Shown here: positions 46,466 through 58,500 of the stretch, piece after piece
Layout: every line of letters begins with the position of its first letter
Position numbering within the stretch: position 1 is the stretch's first letter
Source: Siphonodentalium dalli
Lineage: Eukaryota > Mollusca > Scaphopoda > Gadilida > Siphonodentaliidae
NCBI GenBank assembly: GCA_032622095.1
Contig: CP136067.1
Location: 61,264,893 to 61,328,892, forward strand
Direction of reading: 5' to 3'
Length of the DNA: 64,000 nucleotides
Translations under genes and position numbers: made by a program
Notes under the pieces: model-generated
Databases searched by the model: none
Told to the model about the DNA's origin: nothing
The model's input: the letters and a program-made list of their open reading frames with translations, nothing else

Positions 46466-48530
46466 AATTCATAACACATAGAAGGTTTAGAACAAAAGAC
46501 GACGAAACCATCTGGAGATACATCAAGAGCAGAAAACAAGATAACATCGGAGTGTCACCATTGAAATCACAAGGCAAGCTGATTGACGACCCAAAAGGCA
46601 AAGCAGAAATCCTGGTAAAGCAGTTCCAGTCAGTATTCACCAAGACCCAACAACCACTACCTGACCTTCAACCCAAATACGAAAACATCGGCAAACTGAC
46701 AGTGACAGTGAATGGCGTTGAAGCTCTGATGGAGAGATTAAACTCATCCAAAGCTTCGGGCCCAGACGGTATCCCAAACTCTACCCTAAAGAAGTACGGT
46801 ACGCAAAACAGCTGGCACCCGCCTTCAGGCTCATATTCCAACTCTCATTAGACACAGGCACATTACCAAGGGACTGGCGCAGCGCCAACATAGCCTCAGT
46901 CTACAAAAAAGGAGACCGCCATCAAGCGGAAAACTATCGTCCTACAGGTGTCCCTAACATCAGTACCGTGCAAGCTACTAGAACACCTCATATGCCGCCA
47001 TATCCATGATGGTGTAATAGAGTTATATCTCCTCGGTAGTGGCTGGTGCTGATTAATATGTGAGTATTTGATATGATATGTGATATGTGATTATATGTAC
47101 CTTCCATGTATACTATGTAATATGTGATTATATGTAACCTCCTATATATGAATAGGAATATTGTATTGTGTAATATGTTGATTGGTAATGTATACGAGTC
47201 TCACTCGGTGTGTCTTTGAATGCAGAACTTCATGATAAGATAAGATAAGAACATATGGAGAAGCACAACATACTAACAAAGCTAAACCATGGCTTTCGAA
47301 GTGGATATTACTGCGAAACACAACTAGCAGTGACAACACAAGACATCTTACAATCATTTGACAACAAGAAGCAGATCGACGTGGCCATCCTTGATTTCTC
47401 CAAAGCTTTCGACACTGTGCCACATGACAGCCTATTGACCAAACTAAATCACTACGGTATCACAGGCCCGATCAACAGTATCTGATTGCTAGCATCCTTT
47501 CTGAAAGAAAGAAAGAAAGATGAGAGTTGCACTCGAGGGATACTACTCAGACGAAGTTGACGTGCTATCAGGAGTACCGGTACCACAGGGAATAGTATTG
47601 GGACCGCTGCTCTTTCTCTGTCACATAAATGACATACCGGACACAGTAACATCACAAGTCCGTCTATTCGCAGATGACTGCCTCCTGTACCGCCAGATAA
47701 ACACCTACAAAGACCACGAAATATTGCAACAAGATCTACGCAAACTGGAACCATGGGCCACCAAATGGGGGATGCGCTTTAATCCAAAATAAGTGCTACA
47801 TTATGAGCCTAAATCAGAAGACACAAAGATTTTACCAACTAGCAGGCCAGATACTCCAATAAGTCACAAACAACCCGTACATTGGCGTCCAATTATCCAA
47901 TGACATGCAGTGGCAGCACCACATCGAGTCCACCACGAAGAAGGCAAACTCCACCCTAGGCTTCATTCGGCGAAATCTCAGGTACTGCCAAATGGATCTT
48001 AGAAAAACGGCATACATAGCATTAGTCCGCCCTCAGCTAGTGTATGCAGCAACTATCTGGGATCCACACTATGAAAAGGACAAGACAAAAACGGAGAAGG
48101 TGCAACGCAAAGCAGCAAGATTTATAAAACAGGACTACCGAACGAGAGAGAAAGGCTGTGTAACATCAATGCTCAGTGAACTTCAACTACCATCCCTAGA
48201 AGCAAGAAGAAAGGAACATAGACTGGCACTATTTTACAAAGTGGTTAAGGGATCGGCCCCGGGTATCAACTCCGAACACTACCTAAGAAACTACCGCCCA
48301 AAGAGGAAAAAGAAACCCACAAAATTCAAGGACTTTGTTGGTGACAACATCGTGGAGAAACTAACCACAAATAACGAAAGTTCCTACGAACCAATTCATA
48401 CAAACCAATACAGACCAATACGGATATTCCTTCTTTCCGAGGACTGTACTTGACTGGAACAAACTGGACAACAGCACAGTCAATGCCGCCGACCTAGAAA
48501 CATTCAAGGCACCTCTGGGAGAACAAAAAT
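46466..48530 (+). pseudogene. Decayed non-LTR retrotransposon (jockey/CR1-like), reverse transcriptase region
   Basis: Frames at 46435-46851, 47255-47485, 47520-47792 and 47905-48453 together make one broken reverse transcriptase. Visible motifs in order: SKASGPDGIPN, 'LPRDWRSANIASVYKKGD' (46859 onward, another frame), 'HGFRSGYYCETQLAV', ILDFSKAFDTVPHD (first catalytic Asp), 'GIVLGPLLFL', RLFADDCLLY (FADD catalytic box), then the thumb region and the 'LRYCQMDLRKTAYIALVRPQ' tail with 'YAATIWDP'. Frameshifts, a SINE-like insert (47011-47250) and an 'aaag' run near 47506 break it. The endonuclease part is absent, so it is 5'-truncated. It is not a host gene. Confidence 0.85.
47011..47250 (+). 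mobile_element. SINE-like insertion in the LINE
   Basis: The LINE coding sequence breaks after 'ICRHIHD' near 47010 and resumes at 47252 with 'HMEKHNILTKLNHGF'-type sequence. The 240-bp insert is non-coding, with repeated 'tatgtgattatatgta', and ends in 'cttcat' plus a 'gataagataagataag' tail, as SINE 3' ends do. I could not fix a duplication or a clear tRNA-like promoter. Confidence 0.55.
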
Positions 48531-48640
48531 AGCGCTCCTCACACCGTCCTGTAAAAGCCAGCTTTGGTCACTAGGACGTAACAACTACAGATACAGACAT
48601 ATCTAGCGGGGTACAGAATAAAGTATGAAATTAACACTGC

Positions 48641-48652
48641 CCCCCCCCCCCC
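48641..48652 (+). repeat. Poly(C) run
   Basis: Twelve C bases just before the minisatellite. Confidence 0.85.
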
Positions 48653-48675
48653 ATTCCCAACATGGTAGAACACAC

Positions 48676-48829
48676 GGTACGAAACGACCAAACGATTTCC
48701 TACATGGTACGAAACGACCGATTGATTTCCCACATGGTACGAAACGACCAAACAATGCGGTACGAAACGACCAAAAATTATGGTACGAAACGACCAGACG
48801 GTGCGAAACGACCACGGTACGAAACGTCT
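48676..48829 (+). repeat. Minisatellite of GGTACGAAACGACC
   Basis: Copies start at 48676, 48706, 48736, 48759, 48782, 48800 (one change) and 48816 (two changes). The spacing shrinks from 30 to 23 to about 17 bp. The first three copies are separated by 'aacgatttcctacat'-like spacers. Confidence 0.9.
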
Positions 48830-48907
48830 AGAATCCATCTAGCGTTATGTGGCGTTTCAGATATATATAAATCTATATACAGTCTACTAATATACGACCA
48901 CCTCCTA

Positions 48908-49027
48908 AAGTTCATAGGCATAGGCCTATGTATTCATGTTCAAACTATTACTATACGAAGTTTGGTGGAGTTTGGGTCAATAATAAGTGTTTTAATTTAT
49001 GTTTTGTGTTCGGCATAGAAAAGCCGA
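48908..49027 (+). repeat. Direct repeat, right copy (LINE flank)
   Basis: Near-identical to 46344-46465. After 'cggcatagaaaagccgaa' it continues 'cacaagcttctgttcggcc', while the left copy runs into LINE sequence. Confidence 0.85.
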
Positions 49028-49029
49028 AC

Positions 49030-50109
49030 ACAAGCTTCTGTTCGGCCTTTTTTTTCATATTTATAATATACATATGTTGTATTGTTTATAGTGTTACTTT
49101 ACCACTCGAGTCAATTGTTGAAATTGAGAACAATTTATGATTGCAATTCAGAAAAATTGATGATTGCAATTTAGACAAAATTAATTAAATTTGTTTGAGT
49201 TCGTTTTAGGGGATATTACCCTGTTTTGTTTGGTCTGGTTTCTTGGCTATGGCCGCAGTTTTTGCGATTGCCAATCGCCCGTCGACCGATGTTTGCGTCG
49301 ATGCCTTATCAATGACGAAGGACAAAAGTCTACTCAATCGTCTACCGCGTTTTGCGTACGTCAAACATAATTTCCGTAGCTTGGTGTCCATTGCGCTGTG
49401 CGTGTTCTAGGTGGTTTAATTGGTCTTTCGTCCAGGGGGGATCTGGAAACAAATTGCACATATAGGGCCCAAAAAGTTTTGTTCCGACCTCGAGGGACCC
49501 ACCACCCCATTTTTGGAAAAAAAAAAAAAAAAAAAAAAAAATCCTCCAAAATTTTGGGGACCCACCCCCCGTTTCTCATGTTTTTATCAAAATTTCAGAG
49601 GTTTTTTTTAGCCGTTCTTAAATAACTGTGTTAACTGCCTAACTAATTGGTAAACACAGATCAGAAAAACGAAAAATATACTGTATTTCTATGTGTTTCC
49701 TGGTGTTTTCAGTATCTAACAACAATATTAATTAAGCATTGTGTAGGTACACTATATGTCACAAATTGCCCTAGACCACATTATAGCCTTAATATACCGA
49801 GTGTGTTGTGTCTGACTGAGAACACTGGCCAGTGTAAATAGTGGTAAACAGGTCAGGGGTTCCACAATTATATGTGCATGATCAAAGAACTCTTTAGTCT
49901 TATCCAACGGGATGGGGTGGGAGGGGAATTGTTTTTTGGTTATGATTGTTTATTTGCAAAGCCAACATTTAAGTTGGAACATAGCCAAACATATATACAT
50001 ATATACAAACAAACAATTTATACAAACAATTTATACGTTAACAATTATCATATCATACTTCCGTAACAAATTCACCATAATATAATGACTATACACATAT
50101 TATGCAATT

Positions 50110-50110
<1 letters not shown>
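49030..50110. other. Unassigned AT-rich sequence with a poly(A) run
   Basis: A run of 25 A bases lies at 49517-49541. No gene or element ends were recognised. Confidence 0.4.

Positions 50111-50113
<3 letters not shown>

Positions 50114-50170
<57 letters not shown>
50114..50170. repeat. (TA)n microsatellite
   Basis: About 28 TA units directly before the first Helitron-like unit, whose terminal CTAG abuts it. Confidence 0.95.
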
Positions 50171-50171
<1 letters not shown>

Positions 50172-50946
50172 TAGAAGGTGACCCGACTTCGTCCGGGGTT
50201 TGACCTTGAATTGTCTATTTTGAAGGCCAAGGTCAAGTGGGGTCACGATTTGACCCGTCCAAAACACTGCCCGAACAAAAGTACCCGACAAAAGTACCCG
50301 TCGAAATCAATCCGGTTTTACCCGATTTGACCTTTTAACCCGATTTGATTTCCACTCAAGTATATAAACGCGCCTCATATACACACGCTCATTAATTATC
50401 AAGTTTCAACGTAAAGATAAATTACCATCGGTGCCCGAGATATCGCCAAGACGTCTGAAACAGTCAAATGCATCGGCCGGTTAAGCGTTAACGTGATCTA
50501 ACGTTATGAACTCTAACGACGTCATAGAAGTTACGCATTGTTTTTATCCTGATGGAAGATAGTACCACTTCTTCTTGATAATTGAGGCAGATAACTAAAA
50601 CGGATACATACGCATTATATATCGTTGGAAAGAGGAAACACGAAAGATTCTCACAGTGTCATTATTATGACTGGCATTTAATTATTCGCGCTGTTTCGAA
50701 TCGATTTGTAAGCACCGAACTCAAATGAAAGTCCCATAACACAGCGTAAAAACCGATTTGACCTCGGCACGTGAAAAGTTGACCTCGGATCTGAAAATAA
50801 ATATGCCTATGCCACCCCCGGCCGAAAATACCCCCACATACCAAGTTTCATCGAAATCGGGTCGACCGTTTTCGAGTTCATCGCGAACACACAGACCACA
50901 GACAGACCACAGATACACAGACAGATCTTCCAAAATATATAATAGA
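50171..50946 (-). mobile_element. Helitron-like unit A (family 1)
   Basis: On the minus strand it starts TCTATTATATATTTTGGAAG and ends with a hairpin CCCGGACGAAGTCGGG, ten bases, then CTAG next to T. A 5' TC, a 3' CTAG with a GC hairpin just upstream, and insertion between A and T are the marks of Helitrons. No Rep/helicase is present, so it is non-autonomous. Inside are 'gaaatcgggtcgaccgttttcg' and 'accaagtttcatcgaaatc' modules. Confidence 0.7.
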
Positions 50947-51577
50947 CTAGCCGATGAGCCCGACGTTGTCCGGGCTATTCAAAAACCAAATTTCAAGTCG
51001 ATAGCTCCACCCGTTTCCGAGATCTGGTCTGCGCATGCGCGAAGCTGGCGTCGCACGGGCTCGGCGACCCGATAAATTCGTATCCGGGGCAAGATACATT
51101 CACATACCAAATTTCAAGTCGATAGCTCCACCCGTTTCCGAGATCTGGTCTGCGCATGCGCGAAGCTGGCATCGCACGGGCTCGGCGACGCTATAAAATT
51201 CGTATCCGGAGCAAGATACATTCACATACCAAATTTCAAGTCGATAGCTCCACCCGTTTCCGAGATCCGGTCTGCGCATGCGCGAAGCTGGCATCGCACG
51301 GGCTCGGCGACCCGATAATATTCGTATCCGGGGCAAGATACATTCACATAGCAAATTTCAAGTCGATAGCTCCACCCGTTTCCGAGATCTCGTATGCGCA
51401 TGCGCTGCACGGGAGCCGCATGGGCTCGCCAATACGACAACGTCAACCGCCTGGTCAAACTACACACACGTACCAAGTTTCGTCCCGATCGGTCGAGCAT
51501 CGTAGATTTGTATAAATGACAAACATACAAACATACAAACATACATACAAACAGAGGTCTTCAAAATATATATGAGA
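50947..51577 (-). mobile_element. Helitron-like unit B (family 2) with 122-bp internal repeats
   Basis: On the minus strand it starts TCTCATATATATTTTGAAGA and ends GCCCGGACAACGTCGGGC, then 'tcatcggCTAG'. Four copies of a 121-122-bp unit start at 51000, 51121, 51243 and 51365 (core 'gatagctccacccgtttccg' and 'tctgcgcatgcgc'). Open frames in both directions here are products of this periodicity. Confidence 0.75.
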
Positions 51578-51593
51578 TATATATATATATATA

Positions 51594-52326
51594 CTAGAAG
51601 GTGACCCGACTTCGTCCGGGCTTTGACCTTGAATTGGCCATTTTGAAGGTCAAGATCAATTGGGGTCACGATTTGACCAGTCCATAAACACTGCCCGGAC
51701 AAAAGTACCCGACAAACGTGCCCGTCGAAATCCATCCGGTTTTACCCGATTTGACCTTGAATTGATCATTTTGAAGGTCAAGGTCTGGTCGGGGTCACGA
51801 TTGGACCCGTCCAAAACAATCAGTGGACAAAAGTAACCCCACGTATCAAATTTCGTCGAAATCCCATCAAAATTGGCGATTTGACCTTGAAGTTACCCGA
51901 TTTCAAGGTCAAGGTCACGTCGCACGGGCAAATGAATATGCTTAAGAGACTCGCCATAAGAAAGTACCCCCACATACCAAGTTTCATCGAAATCCCGTGA
52001 TATTCGGGCGTTTGACCTTGAAATGACCATATTTCAAAGGTCAAGGTCACGTCGCACAGGCAAATTAATAGGCTCATGTCACCCCTCGGCCGAAAATACC
52101 CCCACATACCAAGTTTCATCGAAATCCCGTGATATTCTGGCGTTTGACCTTGAAATTATCCGATTTCAAGGTCACGTCGCACGGACAAATTAATAGGCCC
52201 ATGCCAGTTCTCGGCCGAAAATACCCCCCACATACCAAGTTTCATCGAAATCGGTTCGGCCGTTTTCGAGTCCATCGCGAACACACAGACAGACACACAG
52301 ACAGATCTTCCAAAATATATAATAGA
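51594..52326 (-). mobile_element. Helitron-like unit C (family 1)
   Basis: It has the same ends as unit A and follows a 16-bp (TA)n spacer. It is richer in 'tttgaccttgaaatgaccat' and 'caaggtcacgtcgcacgg' modules than unit A. Confidence 0.7.
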
Positions 52327-52856
52327 CTAGCCGATGAGCCCGACGTTGTCCAGGCTATTCAAAAACCGACGAAATTCGTATCCGGGGCAAGATACATTCA
52401 CATAGCAAATTTCAAGTCGATAGCTCCACCCGTTTCCGATATCTGGTCTGCGCATGCGCGAAGCTGGCGCCGCACGGGCTCGGTGACCCGATAAAATTCT
52501 TATCCGGGGCAAGATACATTCACATACCAAATTTCAAGTCGATAGCTCCACCCGTTTCCGAGATCTCGTCTGCGCATGCGCGAAGCTGACGTCGCACGGG
52601 CTCGGTGACCAGATAAAATTCGTATCCGGGGCAAGATACATTCACATAGCAAATTTCAAGTCGATAGCTCCACCCGTTTCCGAGATTTCGTCTGCGCATG
52701 CGCCGCACGGGCTCGCCAATACGACAACGTTCACCGCCTGGTCAAACTACACTCACGTACCAAGTTTCGTCCCGATCGGTCGAGAATCGTAGATTTGTAT
52801 TAATGACAGACAGACAGACAGACAAACAAACAGAGGTCTTCAAAATATATATGAGA
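52327..52856 (-). mobile_element. Helitron-like unit D (family 2)
   Basis: It begins on the plus strand with CTAGCCGATGAGCCC directly after the TCT end of unit C, with no spacer. It holds three 122-bp internal units (52418, 52540, 52663), then 'gtcccgatcggtcgagaatc' and a (CAGA)n run. Confidence 0.75.
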
Positions 52857-53306
52857 CTAGTCGATGAGCCCGACGTTGTCCGGGCTATTCAAAAACAAAA
52901 TTTCAAGTCGATAGCTCTACCCGTTTCCGAGATCTGGTCTGCGCATGCGCGAAGCTGGCGTCGCACGGACTCGGCGACCCGATAAAATTCGTATCCGGGG
53001 CAAGATACATTCACATAGCAAATTTCAAGTCGATAGCTCCACCCGTTTCCGAGATCTCGTCTGCGCATGCGCGAAGCTGGTGTCGCACGGGCTCGGCGAC
53101 CCGATAAAATTCGTATCCGGGGCAAGATACATTCACATAGCAAATTTCAAGTCGATAGCTCCACCCGTTTCCGAGATCTCGTCTGCGCATGCGCGAAGCG
53201 GGCGCCGCACGGGCTCGCCAATACGACAACGTTCACCGCCTGGTCAAACTACACACACGTACCAAGTTTCGTCCCGATCGGTCGAGAATCGTAGATTTGT
53301 ATTAAT

Positions 53307-53342
<36 letters not shown>

Positions 53343-53378
53343 AACATACAGACAGAGGTCTTCAAAATATATATGAGA
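52857..53378 (-). mobile_element. Helitron-like unit E (family 2)
   Basis: Directly abuts unit D. Three 122-bp internal units lie near 52909, 53034 and 53156, followed by (CAGA)n. Nearly identical to unit F, so duplication is recent. Confidence 0.75.
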
Positions 53379-53828
53379 CTAGCCGATGAGCCCGACGTTG
53401 TCCGGGCTATTCAAAAACAAAATTTCAAGTCGATAGCTCTACCCGTTTCCGAGATCTGGTCTGCGCATGCGCGAAGCTGGCGTCGCACGGACTCGGCGAC
53501 CCGATACAATTCGTATCCGGGGCAAGATACATTCACATAGCAAATTTCAAGTCGATAGCTCCACCCGTTTCCGAGATCTCATCTGCGCATGCGCGAAGCT
53601 GGTGTCGCACGGGCTCGGCGACCCGATAAAATTCGTATCCGGGGCAAGATACATTCACATAGCAAATTTCAAGTCGATAGCTCCACCCGTTTCCGAGATC
53701 TCGTCTGCGCATGCGCGAAGCGGGCGCCGCACGGGCTCGCCAATACGACAACGTTCACCGCCTGGTCAAACTACACACACGTACCAAGTTTCGTCCCGAT
53801 CGGTCGAGAATCGTAGATTTGTATTAAT

Positions 53829-53860
<32 letters not shown>

Positions 53861-53892
53861 AACATACAGACAGAGGTCTTCAAAATATATAT

Positions 53893-53896
<4 letters not shown>
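53379..53896 (-). mobile_element. Helitron-like unit F (family 2)
   Basis: Directly abuts unit E and matches it at almost every base. It ends against a (TA)n tract, as expected for insertion between A and T. Confidence 0.75.

Positions 53897-53952
<56 letters not shown>
53897..53952. repeat. (TA)n microsatellite
   Basis: About 28 TA units directly after the last Helitron-like unit, continuing into 'catacatatatacagattg' and '(cacata)n'. Confidence 0.95.
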
Positions 53953-53956
<4 letters not shown>

Positions 53957-54029
53957 CATATATACAGATTGTATACAAACGTGCATACACATACATATAC
54001 ACATACACACATACATATAGCTATACATA

Positions 54030-55508
54030 ATTCATCTGTATATCTAATAGTATATTAAGAAATCTTTTTCAATGCCAATTTAATAAATATATGCTCAGTC
54101 TTTTCAGAACGCTCATGTTTTCAAGAGAAAGTAGTCCATGGAATTTATTGCGGTTCGGATTATCCCAGTAATATTTTGGAATATATAATTCACGTAAGTT
54201 TTTCAGCTCTTGGCATATGATCATAAAATGGTACTCATCACATGGGCTATTGCTGCACAAAACACAGTTTAAATCATTATTATCTTTTCCTTTCGTCCAT
54301 CTATTTTTTTCAACTGGCAATTTATGGTTTGATGTTCGTATTTTCAGTAAGAAGTTAGATAAGTGGGCTGGCAAATATACTAGATATCGATTCATTTTAA
54401 TCGAGTTCTTTATGTTGCTGTATAATATAGCTCTGGTTGATGAGGACGACTTCAGACTGTCGAAAAGATTACGTTCATAATTTTCAATCAGTTTACTTTT
54501 TATGTATCTTAACGCTGTTTTGCTTAGCGATGACTGACTTGACCAAATGTGGTCCATGTTTACTTCGTGAAGGATCCCTTCCACGAATCTAATCCATTTG
54601 ATCTTGTCTTGCAATAAGATATCGTCTTCATGTACATACCTCAATAAAAGAAATATGTTCTTTGCTAGTTCTGACCCATCATGACTTACTAGCTTTGACC
54701 AATACGATAGTGCTCTATATTTTATTTCTATTAATATCGGATGCCTTCCAAGTTCTGCATATACCATATAATTAGGTGTGCTCGATTTCATTGAAGTTAT
54801 TATTTTACAAAACTTAAGGTGGAGCGTCTCTAGGGCCTGTATTCTTTCGAAACACCAGACCTCACTTCCGTATAGCATAATTGGCAGAATCATACAATCA
54901 AATAGTTTCAGCGAAATATCGATAGGTAACTTGAGTTTGCGAATTTTGTACATACATTGCCTTTGTCGCAGTATTTGTGGTACTCTTTATAGACTGACAA
55001 AATCTCCCAATGTAAAAAAATTGAATCCCAAGGTATTTTAATTCTTTTACAATTTGTATTTCCTGCCCTCTGTATGTGAACATAGGAAAATTTCTTGGTA
55101 ACTTGTTCGCGAAGATGATTGTTTTGGTCTTATTAATGTTCACTTCAAGTTTCCAAGCTTTAGCGTAATCTGCGAAGGCTAAAAGTGCGCGATTCATATT
55201 ATCCTCTGAATCTGATAAAATGACAGTGTCATCCGCATATAATAGGCACAGTATATCGATGTAGCATCCTAAATGCTCAAAATATTTTTCATTTATAAAA
55301 TTCAGATTTTCTATAACACAATCATTCAAAAAGCACTGTAAATCGTTCACGAATAGTGAAAATAAGAAAGGTGACATTGTTTCACCTTGAAATAAACCTA
55401 CCTTGCTCACGAAAAATTCTGACTGTGAGTTACAATTTTTCACGCATAATTTAATATTCGTATACATGCTTCTTATTACCCGCAAAATCTTACCGTTTAT
55501 ATCTGATC
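54030..55508 (-). pseudogene. LINE 3' half: rest of reverse transcriptase and C-terminal zinc knuckle
   Basis: On the minus strand 55485-54898 continues the reverse transcriptase: INGKILRVIRSMY, LFQGETMSPFLFSLFVNDLQ, the catalytic LLYADDTVIL and LKYLGIQF. After a frameshift near 54950, 54953-54069 gives the connection and tail: 'LPIMLYGSEVWCFERIQALE', 'YRALSYWSKLV' and a CCHC-like CVLCSNSPCDEYHFMIIC, ending LYIPKYYWDN and 'LSIYLLNWH'. This is the 3' half of the LINE whose 5' half lies at 59888-61600. The 294-residue tail frame is intact, so decay is moderate. The clade cannot be fixed by eye; the tail is of the apurinic-endonuclease, I/Nimb or RTE-like sort. Confidence 0.85.
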
Positions 55509-55509
55509 T

Positions 55510-58500
55510 GTCTGGCTGTCGGAGCTGAATTATAGGACCTACCCGGAAAAAATTCTTAACAAGCTAAATTTGGTATCGTTCGAAAGAGGAGACCTTCGTA
55601 TATAACATATCCAAAATCCACTAAAATCCGCTTTGGGGAAAATTTTCTACAGCGCCCTGAATAGGGGAGGGGTCTGACGTAATTTATGAAGGTATTTGTG
55701 ACTACGGGACTCCGTATGAGCGCCAAGTGGTCTAGATAAAAGTTGTTTTCAGTACATATATTTAAATATAATGAACGATCATATAATTGCAAGGTCATCA
55801 GATAATATATTTACATAAATATGGGCAATGGAAAGCGTATTTCTTATATCATGATGAAAGTCCGTTTAATTAAACGCTCTCTAATTGCTTTCATTAAACT
55901 AAATATATAGTTAGTCTCGAATTTTTCATTCTTACTTGAGCGTAGCGATATATTATGAAAAGATGAAGTGATGGGTCTACATATAAATTAATGCTCTTTA
56001 TTTTAAATGACTCGTGTTTAACGCCCTTTAATGGTCCAATTAGACTATCAATTCAATGATTTATGTAATATAACTATCAAATATAACGTAGCGATTGTTT
56101 CTTCAAGTGTGTGGTGGCCATCATGTCTTGATATAGTTGTTTTGATATGTGACATTGTGTTTATTTTTCGTCTTCTGTTGAAACCTAACGGTGCCAACAT
56201 ACGCGGAAGGCTTATTGCATATTCAAACTGCAATGTTTTGGGTTTTTTTATTATCATACTCTCTCGTTTGGTATGGTGCGTGTTCGGCAATGGCAGAACC
56301 AAACCCATATGTTGGGGTCAGCAACTTTCAAGAGGACTTGCGAGTCTCGTCCTTTCATAGCATGTATCAATTTAATGTGGACAATTTAAAGGGGCAACAA
56401 TAACCACACCCATTGGTAAGGTCTTGGTCCATAACAATTGTAGGTGTGATTTCACTGATAGGAAAAGAACCTTCAGTGTCAATCCTGAGTGTATGGATAT
56501 ACGGTTCCGGTCACTAAGAAAATGATGTCTAAACAAGAGCCAGTTAATTTCAAAGAAGACTGTTCCATATCTGGAAAGGGTGTCATATCAGATCCCCGTC
56601 ATCCCTGTGTGAGGCAAATGCGAACAGTAGCAACTCTCCCTATTAAATACATAATTTTAGAACATTGCCGAATAAGAGAAGATTTGTGAGCATTGAAGGT
56701 TAAGAAACTCATTCTAAGTTGCCTTGATTTCGTTGCTGTATATCATGTATACCAAGTGTTGAAAATACTCGAAATGCAACGCTCATTTTATTCGCTGTGT
56801 GTATCCGGGCTGGAGTTTGGGGATGGTGCAGAACTGTATACTCTGTCCGAGTTACATACTCAAATGATGGAGCTAGCAATTTGGTCAGAATCTTAATTCA
56901 ATAAAACGCCTTAAACAGAAATTCGAAGAACGGTATGGGGAGTATATCTTTTTCGCTGAAATCGACATTTGCTTCAAAGATATGGCCACGTACTCGACAA
57001 ATTACAAGCGGATAAGAAAGATGACATAGATGAGGAGGCAGGCAGAGTTGTTGTGACCGCCACGAAGATGATTAGGGCAAAGTTGCGGAAAATGACATAT
57101 GATAAGAAAACCTACACCACCAGCGAGGAGATTGGGAATATTTACAACAGAAATAAATGGATTTCTCGCCATTTAGAAATGTATCTGGAGATACTAGTTC
57201 CATCTGAAATAAAACAGAATAGCAATGGTCACAGCATCGTACAATCTGTTATTACCTCTACTCTTTTTGGTATTTGGGTTGAAATGGATCGCGTTTCGGG
57301 TCAAGGTGGCTTGTTGGTGAACTCTCTAAATTGGGGGTTTCAATTACTTACGACGAAGTAAGCAGGTACGAGCAATCAGTGATACAGGTGGAAAATCTTG
57401 AGAGTACACACATGGAGTATTTTCCAGGTACATTTACTCAGTCGACAGCAGATAGAGTCGACCTAAACGTCGCTACTATTGATGATAAAGGTTCATTCCA
57501 TATTATGGGGATACTCGCAGCTTCAGAAGGACGACACACTGGTTACACCTATATCAAAGTCATCACTAGTCAAAAACGTGTTATGGTTGAAGAACTAATC
57601 GAAGACAAGGCTGAGGGTGTGCCCATCATACACCATTAGAAACCTACAAAAAAAGCTGGGATTATCCACTATAGAGTACCGACCCATACACAGGTTTGAG
57701 CACTGATTGGCATTGCGGTTGGCTTTCAAATCGAGCAATGAAACAGACCGAACTGGTCTGGATTAATGGAACACATCTTTTCTTCAAACAGCTCAGAACA
57801 TTCAGCCTAGTCAGAAGATCTTTTTCTACCGATAATAGACCTCAACCCATCAGATAAGTCTTGTTTGTTTTCCACTTTGATGTGTATTCAGAATCACGCG
57901 ACACAGTTGGGAAAACCCTGTCTCCATGCTTGGCGTTTGACCAGTCACTTTGGTTCAAACAGGTTGAGATCATTTAAGCCAAGTCACTTGGAATAGTTTG
58001 TAGACTCGGCGGCTTCCATCTGATGATGAGTTCATGGGTAGCATTGGTACCATGATGAATGGGTCGGGGTTAGATGAGGCTCTTGAAAACGCTTATGGCT
58101 CAAACACAGTTGCCACAATGCTTTCCGGGAAGGCATTCTCGCGAGCACTCATATGTCATTTCCTTGTAGACGGAGCCCTTACTGTTGGATGAATTGATCT
58201 CTGAGGATTCAAATGAAATCTCCAAGACGACAGCCGATGACGAGGCATCAAACGCGACATCAGATACCGAATTATCTGCAAAATCAAATGTCGAAGTACC
58301 TTCAACGTTAAATATCGAAGTACCTTCGACATCAAATAACGAAGAATTGGCAATCGAGGGAATCGCTGCAATTGGTACTGACAGTTTCGAAGGGGCGAAG
58401 CTTAGTCAGATTGAAGTGAAAGCAATAATTGAGCTGTATGAAAACGTGTTTGATGGGTCCATCCCAGTTCCGGCTGCTTCCGATTCAATAGAACTGCTCA

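Noticed and set aside
48676-48829. Spaced 14-mers that could suggest CRISPR
   Set aside because: The repeats are too short, spacing is uneven, and the host is an animal.
51100-54030. Many overlapping frames of 60-187 codons on both strands
   Set aside because: They repeat with the 122-bp period and appear in both directions in the same DNA. They are products of the Helitron-like internal repeats, not genes.
55510-55515. GTCTGG at the LINE junction as possible LINE coding ('VWL')
   Set aside because: The right-hand copy could be read as LINE codons, but the same bases occur inverted at the other end and also start the related element at 41138, so element ends are the better explanation. Some doubt remains.
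56048-56308. 86-codon minus-strand frame at the start of the CXC-gene element
   Set aside because: It has no motif and overlaps plus-strand frames. I could not connect it to the CXC-family protein.
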